Under the pieces are notes generated by a model, which saw nothing but the letters and a program-made list of their open reading frames with translations, had not been told where the DNA came from and did not search any database. 64,000 bases of DNA, taken from Cronobacter malonaticus LMG 23826 (lineage in GTDB: Bacteria; Pseudomonadota; Gammaproteobacteria; Enterobacterales; Enterobacteriaceae). The stretch spans positions 3,658,001 through 3,722,000 of the forward strand of contig NZ_CP013940.1 of NCBI RefSeq assembly GCF_001277215.2, read 5' to 3'. A program made the translations under genes and the position numbers. Positions 1 through 9,850 of this stretch are shown here, piece by piece. The first letter of the stretch is position 1; each line of letters starts with the position of its first letter.

Positions 1-168
1 AGACTTACTGTAAATCCAGAATCATGGATGTTGTTTAAACACATGCCGGGTGATTATTATAGAAAAGTCGATTCCATGAGCAGAAACGCTCTAATTATAG
101 AAGGAATAAAATCCGGACATAAAGGATATCAAATAGGCAACAATTTATTTGGAAATCAAAGCAAATAA
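1..168 (+). CDS. C-terminal 55 codons of an unidentified protein (5' end outside window)
   Basis: An open frame runs from the first base to a TAA at 166-168. The visible tail is polar and rich in Lys, Ser, Gly and Asn, ends in ...GNNLFGNQSK, and has no membrane segment. I do not recognise the family. The stretch is clearly more AT-rich than the core genes to the right, and its stop codon lies only 3 bp from the stop of a convergent small membrane protein. That arrangement recalls toxin/immunity cargo, where the immunity gene sits directly behind the toxin. This is inference from position and composition only; the tail carries no nuclease or pore motif I can name. It could equally be the end of an ordinary accessory protein. 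Confidence 0.6.
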   Translation, partial: RLTVNPESWMLFKHMPGDYYRKVDSMSRNALIIEGIKSGHKGYQIGNNLFGNQSK

Positions 169-171
169 AAT

Positions 172-498
172 CTATTTGTTTTTCAGCAAAAAAATAAAGC
201 ATTTCAGTGAAAGTTTGAAAGGAGTAAGGAAATATATGACACAGATCGTAAACAAAAAAACAATAACATAAGAAATTGCATTTTCATGGCCATACTTAAC
301 CAACTGAAATACCAGCACAAATAAAACAAGAAGCACACAAAAGACGGCTCTAGTTAATCGCTTCGCAAGCTCATGAATGATGGATGAATAGGTTTCATCC
401 TTTTTGTTAGATCTCTTTAATAGCCTGTCTATTATGAGTATATCCTTTTCGCTAAAGCCCTTGCCTGTCAATTCTTCTCGGGTAATATTTTTTTGCAT
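172..498 (-). CDS. Small two-helix membrane protein, unknown family
   Basis: This 108-residue protein begins with ATG at 498, preceded by GGGAG eight bases upstream; a longer TTG reading from 516 lacks such a site. Residues 1-45 are charged and soluble (Glu/Lys-rich). Two hydrophobic helices follow at about 52-69 and 75-95, ending in a short Lys-rich tail, which predicts an inner-membrane protein with a cytoplasmic N-terminus. The low GC content and placement beside the rnpB repeats suggest acquired DNA. It converges on the truncated gene at 1-168 with a 3-bp gap. Immunity genes of pore-forming colicins are known to lie convergent to their toxin genes, so an immunity role is possible, but no family match supports it. 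Function unknown. Confidence 0.6.
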   Translation of the reverse strand: MQKNITREELTGKGFSEKDILIIDRLLKRSNKKDETYSSIIHELAKRLTRAVFCVLLVLFVLVFQLVKYGHENAISYVIVFLFTICVIYFLTPFKLSLKCFIFLLKNK

Positions 499-800
499 TT
501 CTTCTACTCCCTTCAATTATCACAACAAGTGCGCAATATTGTAAGCAAATTTTAACGCACGCTATATCTGTACTCTTAACCACACTGATTTTGAACAATT
601 CTTTATTATTAATAATACACTATTTTATGCGATATATATACAAATGCGGATACTTTCCCATCAGCCTCCCCGAACTGTATGGTTAAGACTCTACACCATG
701 CACATATAATGAAGTGAATTTCGTTTGTTAAAAGCTTTGAACGTGCAACTAAAAATAACGACGGAAGCACTTTATAGTCACTCTAACCTAACGGCAGGCT
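499..800. other. AT-rich intergenic stretch, nothing recognised
   Basis: The stretch separates the small membrane-protein gene from the rnpB repeat array. It is AT-rich and should contain the promoter of the leftward gene at 172-498. I see no tRNA, transposon end or credible open frame in it. Confidence 0.6.
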
Positions 801-1509
801 TCATCTTTCATGATGCAAAAACCCCGCCGGTGCGGTTTTTTTAATGTGTGAAGCTGACCGGTAAGCCGCGTTTTTTTTATAGAAGCGTCGTGGACAGTCA
901 TTCATCTTTGCCATGCCCATAAAGCACAAACCCCGCCGGAGCGGGGTTTTCTAAAGTGTGAAGCTGACCGGTAAGCCGCGTTTTTTTTATAGAAGCGTCG
1001 TGGACAGTCATTCATCTTTGCCATGCCCATAAAGCACAAACCCCGCCGGAGCGGGGTTTTCTAAAGTGTGAAGCTGACCGGTAAGCCGCGTTTTTTTTAT
1101 AGAAGCGTCGTGGACAGTCATTCATCTTTGCCATGCCCATAAAGCACAAACCCCGCCGGAGCGGGGTTTTCTAAAGTGTGAAGCTGACCGGTAAGCCGCG
1201 TTCTTTTCATAGAGAGCGTCGTGGACAGTCATTCATCTTTGCCATGCCCATAAAGCAAAAACCCCGCCGGAGCGGGGTTTTCTAAAGTGTGAAGCTGACC
1301 GGTAAGCCGCGTTTTTTTCATAGAGAGCGTCGTGGACAGTCATTCATCTTTGCCATGCCCATAAAGCAAAAACCCCGCCGGAGCGGGGTTTTCTTAAAGT
1401 GTGAAGCTGACCGGTAAGCCGGGTTCTTTTCATAGAGAGCGTCGTGGACAGTCATTCATCTTTGCCCTGCCCATAAAGCAAAAACCCCGCCGGAGCGGGG
1501 TTTCTTAAA

Positions 1510-1514
<5 letters not shown>
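801..1514 (-). repeat. Tandem array of rnpB 3'-end/terminator units (six full copies, one partial)
   Basis: Six direct repeats start at 851, 961, 1071, 1181, 1292 and 1404 (periods 110, 110, 110, 111, 112, 111 bp), and a seventh phase at 1515 is the rnpB gene itself. Each unit, read on the minus strand, has a GC hairpin terminator, a spacer, then a copy of the end of RNase P RNA (the blocks around GTCGTGGACAGTCATTC and AAGCTGACCGGTAAGCC on the plus strand). The hairpins lie at 931-946, 1041-1056, 1151-1166, 1262-1277, 1373-1388 and 1485-1500. Units 851, 961 and 1071 are identical; those nearer rnpB keep more of its sequence. A decayed partial copy with its own hairpin occupies about 801-850. 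Comparable repeats of about 113 bp are known downstream of E. coli rnpB. Confidence 0.93.
1478..1505 (-). terminator. Primary rnpB terminator
   Basis: The 16-base perfect hairpin ccccgccggagcgggg at 1485-1500 is followed on the minus strand by a run of five T. It starts 10 bases beyond the mature 3' end of rnpB. It is the first of seven such hairpins in the downstream array. Confidence 0.85.
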
Positions 1515-1886
<372 letters not shown>

Positions 1887-1922
1887 GGCGCGGAGTATAG
1901 TGGGTTTGCCCGCCGCTGTCAC
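1887..1922 (-). promoter_or_regulatory. rnpB sigma-70 promoter
   Basis: On the minus strand a -35 GTGACA (1917-1922) is separated by exactly 17 bases from a -10 TATACT (1894-1899). The -10 is followed by a GC-only discriminator CCGCGCC and then the first base of M1 RNA at 1886. A GC-rich discriminator is typical of stable-RNA promoters under stringent control. Confidence 0.85.
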
Positions 1923-1946
1923 GCCCGATCACGGTTTATCGCGCCG

Positions 1947-2807
1947 TCATCCCTGGTGGTCCAGCGCATATTTATACAGCGCGTTCTTCTTCACGCCGTG
2001 GATTTCCGCCGCCAGCGCTGCGGCTTTTTTGAGCGGCAGCTCGGCCTGCAGCAGCGCGAGCGTGCGCAGCGCGTCAGGCGGCAGCGCGTCTTCCTGCGCT
2101 TTATGCCCTTCGACGATCAGCACCATTTCGCCCTTGCGACGGTTTTCATCGTCTTTCACCCAGGCGAGCAGCTCGCCCACCGGCGCGCCGTAAATGGTTT
2201 CCCAGGTCTTGGTCAGCTCGCGCGCCAGCACCACGTAACGGGATTCGCCCCAGACAGCCACCATATCTTCAAGACTTTCAAGCAGGCGATGGGTAGATTC
2301 ATAAAAAATCAGCGTGCGCGGCTCCTGCTCCAGCGCCTTCAGCGCGTCGCGGCGGCCTTTGGATTTGGCCGGTAAAAAACCTTCATAGCAGAAACGGTCA
2401 GAGGGCAAACCCGCAGCGGAAAGCGCAGCGATAGCCGCGCACGGCCCCGGCAGCGGCACCACGCGCAGCCCGGCTTCGCGGCAGGCGCGCACCAGATGAT
2501 AGCCGGGGTCATTAATCAACGGCGTACCGGCGTCGGAGACCAGCGCGATGTTCTGCCCTCCGCGCAGTTTGGCTATCAGGGTTTCCGCTTTTTGCTGTTC
2601 GTTATGGTCGTGCAGCGCAAAAAGCCGGGCGCTGATAGCAAAATGTTGCAGCAGCAGACCGGTATGACGGGTATCCTCAGCGGCGATAAGATCGACGGAC
2701 TGCAATACTGTCAGGGCGCGTTGCGTGATGTCGCCGAGATTGCCGATAGGCGTCGGGACGATGTAGAGCTGGCCCTGAGAATTCTGCGCCGAATCGTTTT
2801 GTTTCAT
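1947..2807 (-). CDS. rsmI: 16S rRNA (cytidine(1402)-2'-O)-methyltransferase
   Basis: RsmI 2'-O-methylates C1402 in the decoding centre of 16S rRNA using S-adenosylmethionine. The 286-residue protein has the tetrapyrrole-methylase-type fold, with the N-terminal [12 protein letters not shown] motif (residues 17-28), AEDTR (43-47), and the SAM loop [13 protein letters not shown] near residues 90-102. The length matches E. coli RsmI. It starts at ATG 2807, divergent from lpoA with 62 bp between the start codons. The rnpB promoter begins just after its stop codon. Confidence 0.97.
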   Translation of the reverse strand: MKQNDSAQNSQGQLYIVPTPIGNLGDITQRALTVLQSVDLIAAEDTRHTGLLLQHFAISARLFALHDHNEQQKAETLIAKLRGGQNIALVSDAGTPLINDPGYHLVRACREAGLRVVPLPGPCAAIAALSAAGLPSDRFCYEGFLPAKSKGRRDALKALEQEPRTLIFYESTHRLLESLEDMVAVWGESRYVVLARELTKTWETIYGAPVGELLAWVKDDENRRKGEMVLIVEGHKAQEDALPPDALRTLALLQAELPLKKAAALAAEIHGVKKNALYKYALDHQG

Positions 2808-2869
2808 TGTTTCGTCCGTATTGCCGATTTAAAATTGAACATTCACCAGAAAAAACCACTGGATACAGT

Positions 2870-4924
2870 ATGGTACCTTCAAAATTTTCCGGCTCTAAAG
2901 CCGCGCGTTGTCTGCCTGTCCTGCTGGCAGCCCTCTTTTTCGCAGGCTGCGGCACGCAGACGGCCGATCAGAGCACGGCGCATATGCAGGGCGAGGCCAA
3001 AGCAGATTCCGGCTTTTATCTGCACCAGATGGAACAAAGCCGTGATGATAGCAAGACCAACTGGCAATTACTCGCCATACGTGCACTGCTCGGTGAAGGC
3101 AAACGCGAGCGCGCCATCACGCTCTACGGCGAGCTGCCGCAAAACCTGACGGACGCCCAGCGCCGCGAAGCGTCGCTGCTGGAAGCGCAAATCAAACTGG
3201 CGCAGCAGGATTATCAGGGCGCCGCCGCGCTGCTCGATAAAATCAACGCAGCCGATCTGAACGACGAGCAGAAAGCCCGTTACTGGCAGGCGAAAATTGA
3301 CGCCAGCCAGGGCCGCCCGTCGCTGGAGCTGCTGCGCGCGCTGATCGCGCAGGAGCCGCTGTTACAGGGCCCATCGAAGCAGAAAAACATCGACGCCACC
3401 TGGCAGGCGCTGTCGCAGATGTCTGCGGATCAGGCGAAGGCGCTGGTTATCAACGCCGATGAAAACACGCTCCAGGGCTGGCTTGACCTCCAGCGCGTCT
3501 GGTTCGATAACCGCAACGATCCGAAAATGCTTCAGGCGGGCGTAAAAGACTGGCAGACGCGCTACCCGCAGAATCCGGGCGCGAAAATGCTGCCATCGCA
3601 GCTTGCCAACCTGCAAAACTACAAGCCCGCTTCCGCCGATAAAATCGCGCTGTTGCTGCCGTTAAATGGCCAGGCGGCCGTGTTTGGCCGCGCCATTCAG
3701 CAGGGTTTTGAAGCGGCGAAAAATGCAGGCACCAGCCCGGTCGCGGCGCAGTCGCCAGCGCCTGTGCAGGCGGATAACGCCGCGCAGCCTGAACAGAGCG
3801 CCCAGACTCAACCAACCGATGGCGTGGCAAGCCCTGCCGCCGCGCCGGTCGACGATCTGGCCGCGCAGCCTGACGCACAGGAAAGCGCGCAGCCGGCGCA
3901 GCAACCGGCTGATGCCCAGCCTGTCGCCGCGGCACCCGCGAACCCTGCCGCGGAAATTAAAATCTATGACACCAGCTCGCAGTCCATCACGCAGATCCTG
4001 GCGCAGGCGCAGCAGGATGGCGCAAGCCTGGTCGTCGGCCCGCTTCTGAAAGAGAGCGTGGACGGCGTGCTGAAAAGCGGTACGCCGCTAAACGTGCTCG
4101 CGCTTAACCAGCCGGAGACGGTGCAGAACCGCCCGAACGTCTGCTACTTCGCGCTGTCGCCGGAAGATGAAGCCGCCGACGCTGCCGCCCATATCTGGCA
4201 GGAAGGCAAACGCGCGCCGCTGCTGCTGGTGCCTTACAGCGCGCTCGGCGATCGCGTAACCAAAGCCTTCGCCGACCGCTGGGCACAGCTTGGCGGCGGT
4301 ACGGTGTTGCAGCAGAAATTCGGCTCCGTCAACGAACTGAAAATGAACATTAACGGCGGTACCGGCATTGCGCTGACAGGCTCTCCTGTCGCCGCCAGCC
4401 TGCCGCAACAGCAGTCGGTCACTATTGGTGGTCTCACGATTCCGGCACCGCCGACCGACGCGCAAATTACCGCAGGCACCAGCGGCAACGTGGACGCCGT
4501 TTATATCCTCGCCACGCCGTCTGAAATTGCGCTGATTAAGCCGATGATCGCCATGCGCGCGGGCAGCCACAGCGGGGCGACGCTGTATGCCAGCTCGCGC
4601 AGCGCCCAGGGCGGTTCCGGCCCGGATTTCCGTCTCGAAATGGAAGGCCTGGAGTTCAGCGATATCCCGATGCTCACCGGCAGCAACCCGGCGCTGATGC
4701 AGCAGGCGCTCGCGGCGGTGAATAACGACTATTCGCTGGCGCGCCTGTATGCGATGGGCGTGGATGCCTGGTCGCTGGCGAACCATTTCTCCCAGATGCG
4801 TCAGGTGCCGGGCTTCCAGCTCAGCGGTAACACCGGCGCGCTTAGCGCAACGCAGGACTGCGTCATTAACAGGAAGTTAACGTGGCTCAAATACCAGCAA
4901 GGACAGTTGGTTCCGGCCAACTAA
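2870..4924 (+). CDS. lpoA: Outer-membrane lipoprotein activator of PBP1A
   Basis: LpoA is an outer-membrane lipoprotein that reaches through the periplasm and stimulates the transpeptidase activity of PBP1A. The 684-residue protein starts at ATG 2870 (MVPSKFSG..., as in E. coli) and has a lipoprotein signal with the acylated Cys at residue 27 (FFAGC). A helical TPR-like N-terminal domain covers about 30-275. A low-complexity Ala/Gln/Pro linker spans about 287-357, and a periplasmic-binding-protein-like C-terminal domain about 358-684. Its 3' end overlaps the yraN start by 43 bp, which suggests co-transcription or translational coupling. Confidence 0.97.
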   Translation: MVPSKFSGSKAARCLPVLLAALFFAGCGTQTADQSTAHMQGEAKADSGFYLHQMEQSRDDSKTNWQLLAIRALLGEGKRERAITLYGELPQNLTDAQRREASLLEAQIKLAQQDYQGAAALLDKINAADLNDEQKARYWQAKIDASQGRPSLELLRALIAQEPLLQGPSKQKNIDATWQALSQMSADQAKALVINADENTLQGWLDLQRVWFDNRNDPKMLQAGVKDWQTRYPQNPGAKMLPSQLANLQNYKPASADKIALLLPLNGQAAVFGRAIQQGFEAAKNAGTSPVAAQSPAPVQADNAAQPEQSAQTQPTDGVASPAAAPVDDLAAQPDAQESAQPAQQPADAQPVAAAPANPAAEIKIYDTSSQSITQILAQAQQDGASLVVGPLLKESVDGVLKSGTPLNVLALNQPETVQNRPNVCYFALSPEDEAADAAAHIWQEGKRAPLLLVPYSALGDRVTKAFADRWAQLGGGTVLQQKFGSVNELKMNINGGTGIALTGSPVAASLPQQQSVTIGGLTIPAPPTDAQITAGTSGNVDAVYILATPSEIALIKPMIAMRAGSHSGATLYASSRSAQGGSGPDFRLEMEGLEFSDIPMLTGSNPALMQQALAAVNNDYSLARLYAMGVDAWSLANHFSQMRQVPGFQLSGNTGALSATQDCVINRKLTWLKYQQGQLVPAN

Positions 4925-5277
4925 GCCGCAAAGAGACCGGCGCCGCCTGGGAAGCGCAGGCGCGCGCCTTTCTTGAGCGTAAGGGATTGCGCTTTATCGC
5001 CGCCAATGTGCATGAGCGCGGCGGCGAAATCGATCTCATCATGGATGACCGGGGCGTAACGGTGTTTGTCGAAGTGCGCTACCGCCGCGCCAGCCTGTAT
5101 GGCGGCGCCGCCGCCAGCGTCACCCGCAGCAAACAACAAAAATTGTTACACACCGCCCGGTTGTGGCTCGCGCGCCACAATGGGAGCTTTGATACTGTGG
5201 ATTGCCGGTTCGATGTGTTAGCCTTCACCGGCAATGAAACCGAGTGGATAGCGAACGCCTTTTCGCTCCACGCCTGA
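4882..5277 (+). CDS. yraN: YraN family (UPF0102) endonuclease-like protein
   Basis: The 131-residue protein starts at GTG 4882, inside the end of lpoA, and aligns full length with E. coli YraN. The motifs GGEIDLIM and VFVEVRYR match the PD-(D/E)XK nuclease-like core of the UPF0102 family. No substrate is established for E. coli YraN as far as I know. It lies between lpoA and diaA in the conserved lpoA-yraN-diaA-dolP order, which suggests an operon without giving a function. Confidence 0.93.
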   Translation: MAQIPARTVGSGQLSRKETGAAWEAQARAFLERKGLRFIAANVHERGGEIDLIMDDRGVTVFVEVRYRRASLYGGAAASVTRSKQQKLLHTARLWLARHNGSFDTVDCRFDVLAFTGNETEWIANAFSLHA

Positions 5278-5303
5278 ACTGACGTAACGCTCAAAGGATA
5301 ATC

Positions 5304-5894
5304 GTGCTAGAAAGAATCAAAGTCTGCTTTACGGAAAGCATTCAAACCCAGATTGCGGCGGCGGAAGCACTCCCGGATGCGATTTCACGTGCGGCCATGA
5401 CCCTGGTTCAGTCTCTCCTTAACGGCAACAAAATCCTCTGCTGCGGCAACGGCACGTCCGGCGCCAACGCGCAGCATTTCGCGGCCAGCATGATCAATCG
5501 TTATGAAACCGAACGGCCCGGTTTACCCGCCATTGCACTAAATACCGATAATGTGGTCTTAACCGCGATAACCAACGACAGGCTGCATGACGAAGTGTAT
5601 GCCAAACAGGTGCGCGCGCTGGGCCACGCCGGAGATGTGCTGCTGGCGATCTCCACCCGTGGCAACAGCCGCGACATCGTGAAAGCTGTAGAAGCGGCCG
5701 TCACCCGCGATATGACTATCGTGGCGCTGACGGGCTACGACGGCGGCGAGCTGGCGGGCCTGCTGGGGCCGCAGGATGTGGAGATCCGTATTCCTTCCCA
5801 TCGCAGCGCGCGTATTCACGAGATGCATATGCTGACGGTCAACTGCCTGTGTGATCTTATCGATAACACATTGTTTCCACACCAGGATGATTAA
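5304..5894 (+). CDS. diaA: DnaA initiator-associating protein DiaA
   Basis: DiaA is a tetrameric SIS-fold protein that binds DnaA and promotes ordered initiation at oriC. The 196-residue product is nearly identical to E. coli DiaA throughout, including the SIS sugar-isomerase-like segment with [12 protein letters not shown] and [13 protein letters not shown]. The start is GTG 5304, preceded by AAAGGA. It ends nine bases before the dolP start, so the two are probably translated from one message. Confidence 0.97.
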   Translation: MLERIKVCFTESIQTQIAAAEALPDAISRAAMTLVQSLLNGNKILCCGNGTSGANAQHFAASMINRYETERPGLPAIALNTDNVVLTAITNDRLHDEVYAKQVRALGHAGDVLLAISTRGNSRDIVKAVEAAVTRDMTIVALTGYDGGELAGLLGPQDVEIRIPSHRSARIHEMHMLTVNCLCDLIDNTLFPHQDD

Positions 5895-5903
5895 GGAGTG
5901 CTC

Positions 5904-6479
5904 ATGAAGGCCATTAAACCCCTTGCGGTGGTGATGACCGCGCTAGTGCTACAGGGCTGCGTTGCGGCAGCTGTCGTCGGAACCGCGGCGGTCGGCACCA
6001 AAGCCGCGACCGATCCGCGCACCGTGGGTACTCAGGTTGATGACGGGACGCTGGAGCTGCGCGTCAATACCGCGCTTGGCAAAGATGAACAGCTGAAGAA
6101 AGAAGCGCGTATTAACGTGACCGCCTATCAGGGCAAAGTGTTGCTGACCGGCCAGTCGCCGAACCCGGAACTGGCGTCCCGCGCGAAACAGATAGCGATG
6201 GGCGTGGAAGGTGCTACGGAAGTGTTTAACGAGATCCGCAACGGTCAGCCGATTGGGCTTGGCACCGCGTCGTCGGATACCTGGATCACCACCAAAGTGC
6301 GCTCCCAGCTGCTTGGCAGCGATCAGGTGAAATCGTCTAACGTGAAGGTGACGACCGAGAACGGCGAAGTGTTCCTGCTGGGTCTGGTGACCGAGCGTGA
6401 AGGCCGTGCGGCAGCAGATACCGCAAGCCGTGTGAGCGGCGTGAAACACGTGACGACCGCGTTTACCTACATTAAGTAA
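5904..6479 (+). CDS. dolP: Outer-membrane BON-domain lipoprotein DolP
   Basis: DolP (formerly YraP) is an outer-membrane lipoprotein that binds anionic phospholipid, localises to the division site, and supports envelope integrity and the BAM complex. The 191-residue protein starts at ATG 5904 with GGAG upstream. A lipoprotein signal ends at LVLQGC with the acylated Cys at residue 19. Two BON domains follow at about 45-110 and 120-190. It is the last gene of the lpoA-yraN-diaA-dolP group and is under sigma-E control in E. coli; I did not identify that promoter here. Confidence 0.96.
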   Translation: MKAIKPLAVVMTALVLQGCVAAAVVGTAAVGTKAATDPRTVGTQVDDGTLELRVNTALGKDEQLKKEARINVTAYQGKVLLTGQSPNPELASRAKQIAMGVEGATEVFNEIRNGQPIGLGTASSDTWITTKVRSQLLGSDQVKSSNVKVTTENGEVFLLGLVTEREGRAAADTASRVSGVKHVTTAFTYIK

Positions 6480-6491
6480 TTCCCTCATCCC

Positions 6492-6516
6492 GCCCTCTTT
6501 CCGCCGGGGAGAGGGC
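6492..6516 (+). terminator. Hairpin downstream of dolP
   Basis: The inverted repeat GCCCTC...GAGGGC lies 12 bp after the dolP stop codon and is followed by TTCT. The T tract is weak, so it may be an inefficient terminator or an mRNA 3'-end protector. Confidence 0.5.
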
Positions 6517-6545
6517 TTCTGCAACATTCTTACATTTATGACGAT

Positions 6546-6638
6546 GGCGGGTGCGCTTCGCTTACCCGCCCTACAGAATGCCTGCGGTAAGGGGATGCTT
6601 TTTGCTTTTGTAGGGTGGGTAAGCGAAGCGCACCCACC
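6546..6638. repeat. REP/BIME-like palindromic element
   Basis: A 30-bp arm at 6546-6575 (GGCGGGTGCGCTTCGCTTAC...) is repeated in inverted orientation at 6609-6638 (...GTAAGCGAAGCGCACCCACC), with 33 bp between. Each arm is itself an imperfect palindrome. This is the architecture of a paired REP element. It sits between the convergent genes dolP and yraQ. A related single unit occurs at 23016-23045. Confidence 0.75.
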
Positions 6639-6647
6639 GTTCCAGCC

Positions 6648-7691
6648 TCAGAAAACCAGCGCCAGTGCGCCTGTCACCGCGCCCGCCAGCATCACCATAC
6701 CGCCGGTCAGCCATAACGCTTTTGCCGGGAAGGCCTTGCGCAGCATGATAAGCGAAGGCAGGCTTACCGCAGGCAGCGTTACCAACAGCGCCAGCCCTGG
6801 CGCGACGCCCATGCCCGCTACCATCATCGTCTGTACAATCGGGATTTCCGCCGCGGTCGGGATCACGAACAGACAACCGGCAATCGCCATCGCCATTACC
6901 CAGAACAGCGTATTTCCCACCGCGCCATCGGCGTGCGGGAACAGCCAGACGCGCGCGGCACCCAGCACCAGCACCGCCAGCAGATAGACCGGGATCGTAT
7001 TCCAGAAGAGCGTCCAGAGCGCCCGGAACCAGCGTGCCATAAAGCTGCCCTGCGGCGCTTCTGCGGGCTGCACCGCCTCTGGCAGTGCAGGCGCTGGCGT
7101 ATCAGCCACAAACCGCTGCACCAGCGACGCGATGCCAATCACCATCACTAGCCCTGCCACCACGCGAATAAGCGTAAACTCCCAGCCCAGCACGAAGCCC
7201 ATAAACACCAGCGTCGCCGGGTTCAGCAGCGGGTTGCCGAGCCAGAACGCCAGTGCGCCGCCCATCGACACCGACTGGCGGCGCATCCCGGCGGCAACTG
7301 GCGCAGCGCAGCAGGTACACATCATGCCCGGAAGTGAAAACAGCGTGCCGAGAAGCGTGCCGCGAAAACGCGGCTGCCCCAGCGTGCGTACCAGCCAGTC
7401 GCGCGGGATAAGCACCTGAATCAGCGAGCCCAGCAGCACGCCGAGCACGGCGGCCTTCCAGACCGCGAGAAAATAGATTGCGGCGTAATCGAGCGCCGCG
7501 CGCAGCGGGTTATCCTGCGCGTGCGCGAGAATAGAATTGCCAATGCTGTGCGTTTGCGCTGCGGTAAAGGCTTTGCCGTAATAGGGCTGCCATTTGACGT
7601 ACCACAGACCAATAAACAGGACGAGAAAAAACAGCGCGGGTTTCCACCATGCGGGGGATTTCGGCGCCAGAGATGAAGACTGACCAGCCAT
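6648..7691 (-). CDS. yraQ: Predicted permease of the YraQ/DUF318 family
   Basis: The 347-residue polytopic inner-membrane protein matches E. coli YraQ in length and sequence from the chosen ATG at 7691 (MAGQSSS...). It has about eight hydrophobic segments in two halves separated by a cytoplasmic loop around residues 190-210. The signature MCTCCAAPVAAGMR in the first half has a Cys cluster characteristic of this permease family, some members of which (ArsP) export organoarsenicals. The substrate in enterobacteria is not known. It is followed to the right by yraR on the same strand. Confidence 0.93.
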   Translation of the reverse strand: MAGQSSSLAPKSPAWWKPALFFLVLFIGLWYVKWQPYYGKAFTAAQTHSIGNSILAHAQDNPLRAALDYAAIYFLAVWKAAVLGVLLGSLIQVLIPRDWLVRTLGQPRFRGTLLGTLFSLPGMMCTCCAAPVAAGMRRQSVSMGGALAFWLGNPLLNPATLVFMGFVLGWEFTLIRVVAGLVMVIGIASLVQRFVADTPAPALPEAVQPAEAPQGSFMARWFRALWTLFWNTIPVYLLAVLVLGAARVWLFPHADGAVGNTLFWVMAMAIAGCLFVIPTAAEIPIVQTMMVAGMGVAPGLALLVTLPAVSLPSLIMLRKAFPAKALWLTGGMVMLAGAVTGALALVF

Positions 7692-7767
7692 AACATTCCT
7701 CTGGAAAACAGGGGGTAAATTTTTGCCGGTCAATAGTACGCCCGCCGGGCGCGTTTTGAAACGCGGT

Positions 7768-8418
7768 TCAGCGCGCCGTTTGTGCGGCTATTTCACGCAA
7801 TTGCGCTGAATCAAGCACCGCGACATCTTCTTTTGCAGGCGACAGCGCCGCATTCACCATGGCCTGCGCCACAGTGTGCGCTTCAATGGCTTTCCATTTT
7901 CCCGGCAGCAGGCGAAACAGCGGTGCCATGAAAGATTCCCCGGCGCGGCGCTTTTCGCGATCGCCGATGAGCAGCGACGGGCGCGCTATTGTCAGCCGCG
8001 GCCAGCCCTGCGCCTTCAGCGCCGTTTCCATCTCGCCCTTGACGCGGTTATAGAAAAACGGCGAATTCGGGTTCGCGCCGAGCGCGCTGACCACCAGCAT
8101 ATGTTTTGCGCCAAGCCGTAGCCCGGCGAGCGAGGTGTCCACCACCAGCGTGTAATCGGCCAGAATAAACGCCTCTTTGCTACCCGCCTCGCGCCGCGTG
8201 GTGCCAAGACAGCAAAAGACGATATCCAGCGGCGCGTTAAGCTGCGTCAGCACATCGGAGAGCTGCGGGTCGCACGGGTTTTCCACTTTATGCATCGGCA
8301 CGCGTAGCGGGCGGCGCGTTGGCGCGATAATCGACGTCACGCGCGGCTCATCAACCAGCATTCGCAGCAGATGGCTGCCCACGAGGCCGCTGGCACCCGT
8401 TATCAGTACTCGACTCAT
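7768..8418 (-). CDS. yraR: NAD(P)-binding atypical short-chain dehydrogenase-like protein
   Basis: The 216-residue protein starts at ATG 8418 with GGAGCG just upstream. It has an N-terminal Rossmann dinucleotide-binding loop, [10 protein letters not shown] at residues 7-16, plus [14 protein letters not shown] and the [10 protein letters not shown] segment that supplies the YxxxK-like pair of this family. It aligns full length with E. coli YraR, whose function is unknown. It is related to HTATIP2/NAD(P)H-binding-like proteins. It probably shares a message with yraQ. Confidence 0.92.
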   Translation of the reverse strand: MSRVLITGASGLVGSHLLRMLVDEPRVTSIIAPTRRPLRVPMHKVENPCDPQLSDVLTQLNAPLDIVFCCLGTTRREAGSKEAFILADYTLVVDTSLAGLRLGAKHMLVVSALGANPNSPFFYNRVKGEMETALKAQGWPRLTIARPSLLIGDREKRRAGESFMAPLFRLLPGKWKAIEAHTVAQAMVNAALSPAKEDVAVLDSAQLREIAAQTAR

Positions 8419-8562
8419 GATCGCTCCTTTGCAGAATCTTCTGCCTTGCAATGTCAGCGCCCTGAACCAGGCTTAATAGTCTGTGTGGTTTAAGTATTTA
8501 CCATTTCTGGCAAAAGCCATTACTGCACATCACCGTTCTGTAAAGACACCAAGGGAGGCGTA

Positions 8563-9081
8563 ATGAGCAAGAAGATCGCAGTCTTAATCACTGATGAGTT
8601 TGAAGATTCAGAATTCACATCCCCGGCGGCTGAGTATCGCAAGGCCGGACATGAAGTGATTACCATCGAGAAAGAGGCCGGGAAAACCGTCACCGGTAAA
8701 CAGGGCGAAGCGAAAGTCACCATTGATAAGGCCATCGATGAGGTGAGCCCGGCAGATTTTGACGCCCTGCTGCTGCCTGGCGGCCATTCGCCGGACAGCC
8801 TGCGCGGTGACGACCGTTTTGTCACCTTTACCCGCGATTTCGTCAATACCGGCAAACCGGTGTTCGCTATCTGCCACGGACCGCAGCTGTTAATCAGCGC
8901 CGATGTGATCCGCGGGCGTAAGCTTACCGCCGTTAAGCCTATCGTGATTGACGTGAAAAACGCCGGAGCGGAGTTCCACGATCAGGAAGTGGTTGTCGAT
9001 AAAGACCAACTGGTAACGAGCCGCACGCCGGAGGACTTGCCTGCGTTTAACCGTGAGGCGTTACGCCTGCTCGGCGCGTAA
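8563..9081 (+). CDS. yhbO: DJ-1/PfpI family stress protein (protein/nucleotide deglycase 2)
   Basis: The 172-residue protein has the PfpI/DJ-1 fold with the nucleophile-elbow Cys at residue 104 and adjacent His105 (AICHGP), and the conserved acid near the N-terminus. E. coli YhbO is reported to repair glycated proteins and nucleotides and protects against several stresses. The start is ATG 8563 preceded by GGGAGG. Its last 21 bp overlap the end of the convergent gene yhbP, an arrangement also found in E. coli. Confidence 0.95.
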   Translation: MSKKIAVLITDEFEDSEFTSPAAEYRKAGHEVITIEKEAGKTVTGKQGEAKVTIDKAIDEVSPADFDALLLPGGHSPDSLRGDDRFVTFTRDFVNTGKPVFAICHGPQLLISADVIRGRKLTAVKPIVIDVKNAGAEFHDQEVVVDKDQLVTSRTPEDLPAFNREALRLLGA

Positions 9082-9495
9082 CCAGACGAGTTTTTTACCA
9101 AACCCCAGGGTGTTGTCAGTAAATTTGATCTCATCAAGACGGATCTCCCACAGCGGGGAGGACATCACCCTGGCCACCGGAAAGCGTCGGTTATAGCGCT
9201 CGCGCAAGGCCTCGCTTTCCGGCTCTTCCACCAGCCGCAACTCGCCTGAAAACTGCACGCCGCGGATAAGCGCCACGGTTTTGGTCTGTCCGTTAACCGT
9301 GCCCGCGACAGACGCCAGCTTGCCTGCCATTTTGCCGTGTCGGCTTTCGGTATCGCTTAACAGATAAAACGCCACCCGCTCACGGTCATAAAGATAAAAT
9401 GCGTTTGCGCACCAGAGCGCTTCTCCATTGCCAACACAGTAAGTGACGACATGCTGTTTAGCGAGCCATTTGCTGATGGCATCGAGAGCGTCCAT
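9061..9495 (-). CDS. yhbP: YhbP family flavin-reductase-like (split-barrel) protein
   Basis: The 144-residue protein aligns with E. coli YhbP (UPF0306). It belongs to the FMN-binding split-barrel fold related to pyridoxamine 5'-phosphate oxidase, with the conserved [11 protein letters not shown] and [10 protein letters not shown] strands. No enzymatic activity is established. It starts at ATG 9495, with AGGAGAAAC upstream, and ends inside yhbO on the other strand. Confidence 0.9.
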   Translation of the reverse strand: MDALDAISKWLAKQHVVTYCVGNGEALWCANAFYLYDRERVAFYLLSDTESRHGKMAGKLASVAGTVNGQTKTVALIRGVQFSGELRLVEEPESEALRERYNRRFPVARVMSSPLWEIRLDEIKFTDNTLGFGKKLVWLRAEQA

Positions 9496-9560
9496 TGTTT
9501 CTCCTGTCGGGGATAATCATGGTAAGGTGCGGCCAGTTGTGACTGCCGCTGATATTCATT

Positions 9561-9848
9561 ATGGAAGAATGGTTTCTTTATCTGATCCGCTGCCCCGATA
9601 ACCGGCTTTATACCGGCATCACCACCGATGTCGCGCGCCGCTTCGCCCAGCATCAGCGCGGCAAGGGCGCCAAAGCGCTGCGCGGCAAAGGCGAGCTGAC
9701 GCTGGTTTTCAGCGCGCCCGCGGGCAATCGCTCCGAGGCGCTGCGCGCCGAATACCGCATCAAGCAGCTGACGAAACGGCAGAAAGAGCAACTGGTCGCG
9801 GGAGAGCTGGCGTTTGAGGCGATGAAAAGCGCACCGCAAACGCCCTGA
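9561..9848 (+). CDS. yhbQ: GIY-YIG nuclease superfamily protein YhbQ
   Basis: The 95-residue protein is a single GIY-YIG domain: LYLIRC...LYTG forms the two signature strands, followed by the conserved Arg in TTDVARRF and the downstream [10 protein letters not shown] helix. E. coli YhbQ has been linked to DNA damage repair; I treat it as a putative nuclease. It is shorter at the C-terminus than E. coli YhbQ. It starts at ATG 9561, divergent from yhbP and convergent with yhbS (2 bp between stop codons). Confidence 0.93.
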   Translation: MEEWFLYLIRCPDNRLYTGITTDVARRFAQHQRGKGAKALRGKGELTLVFSAPAGNRSEALRAEYRIKQLTKRQKEQLVAGELAFEAMKSAPQTP

Positions 9849-9850
9849 GA

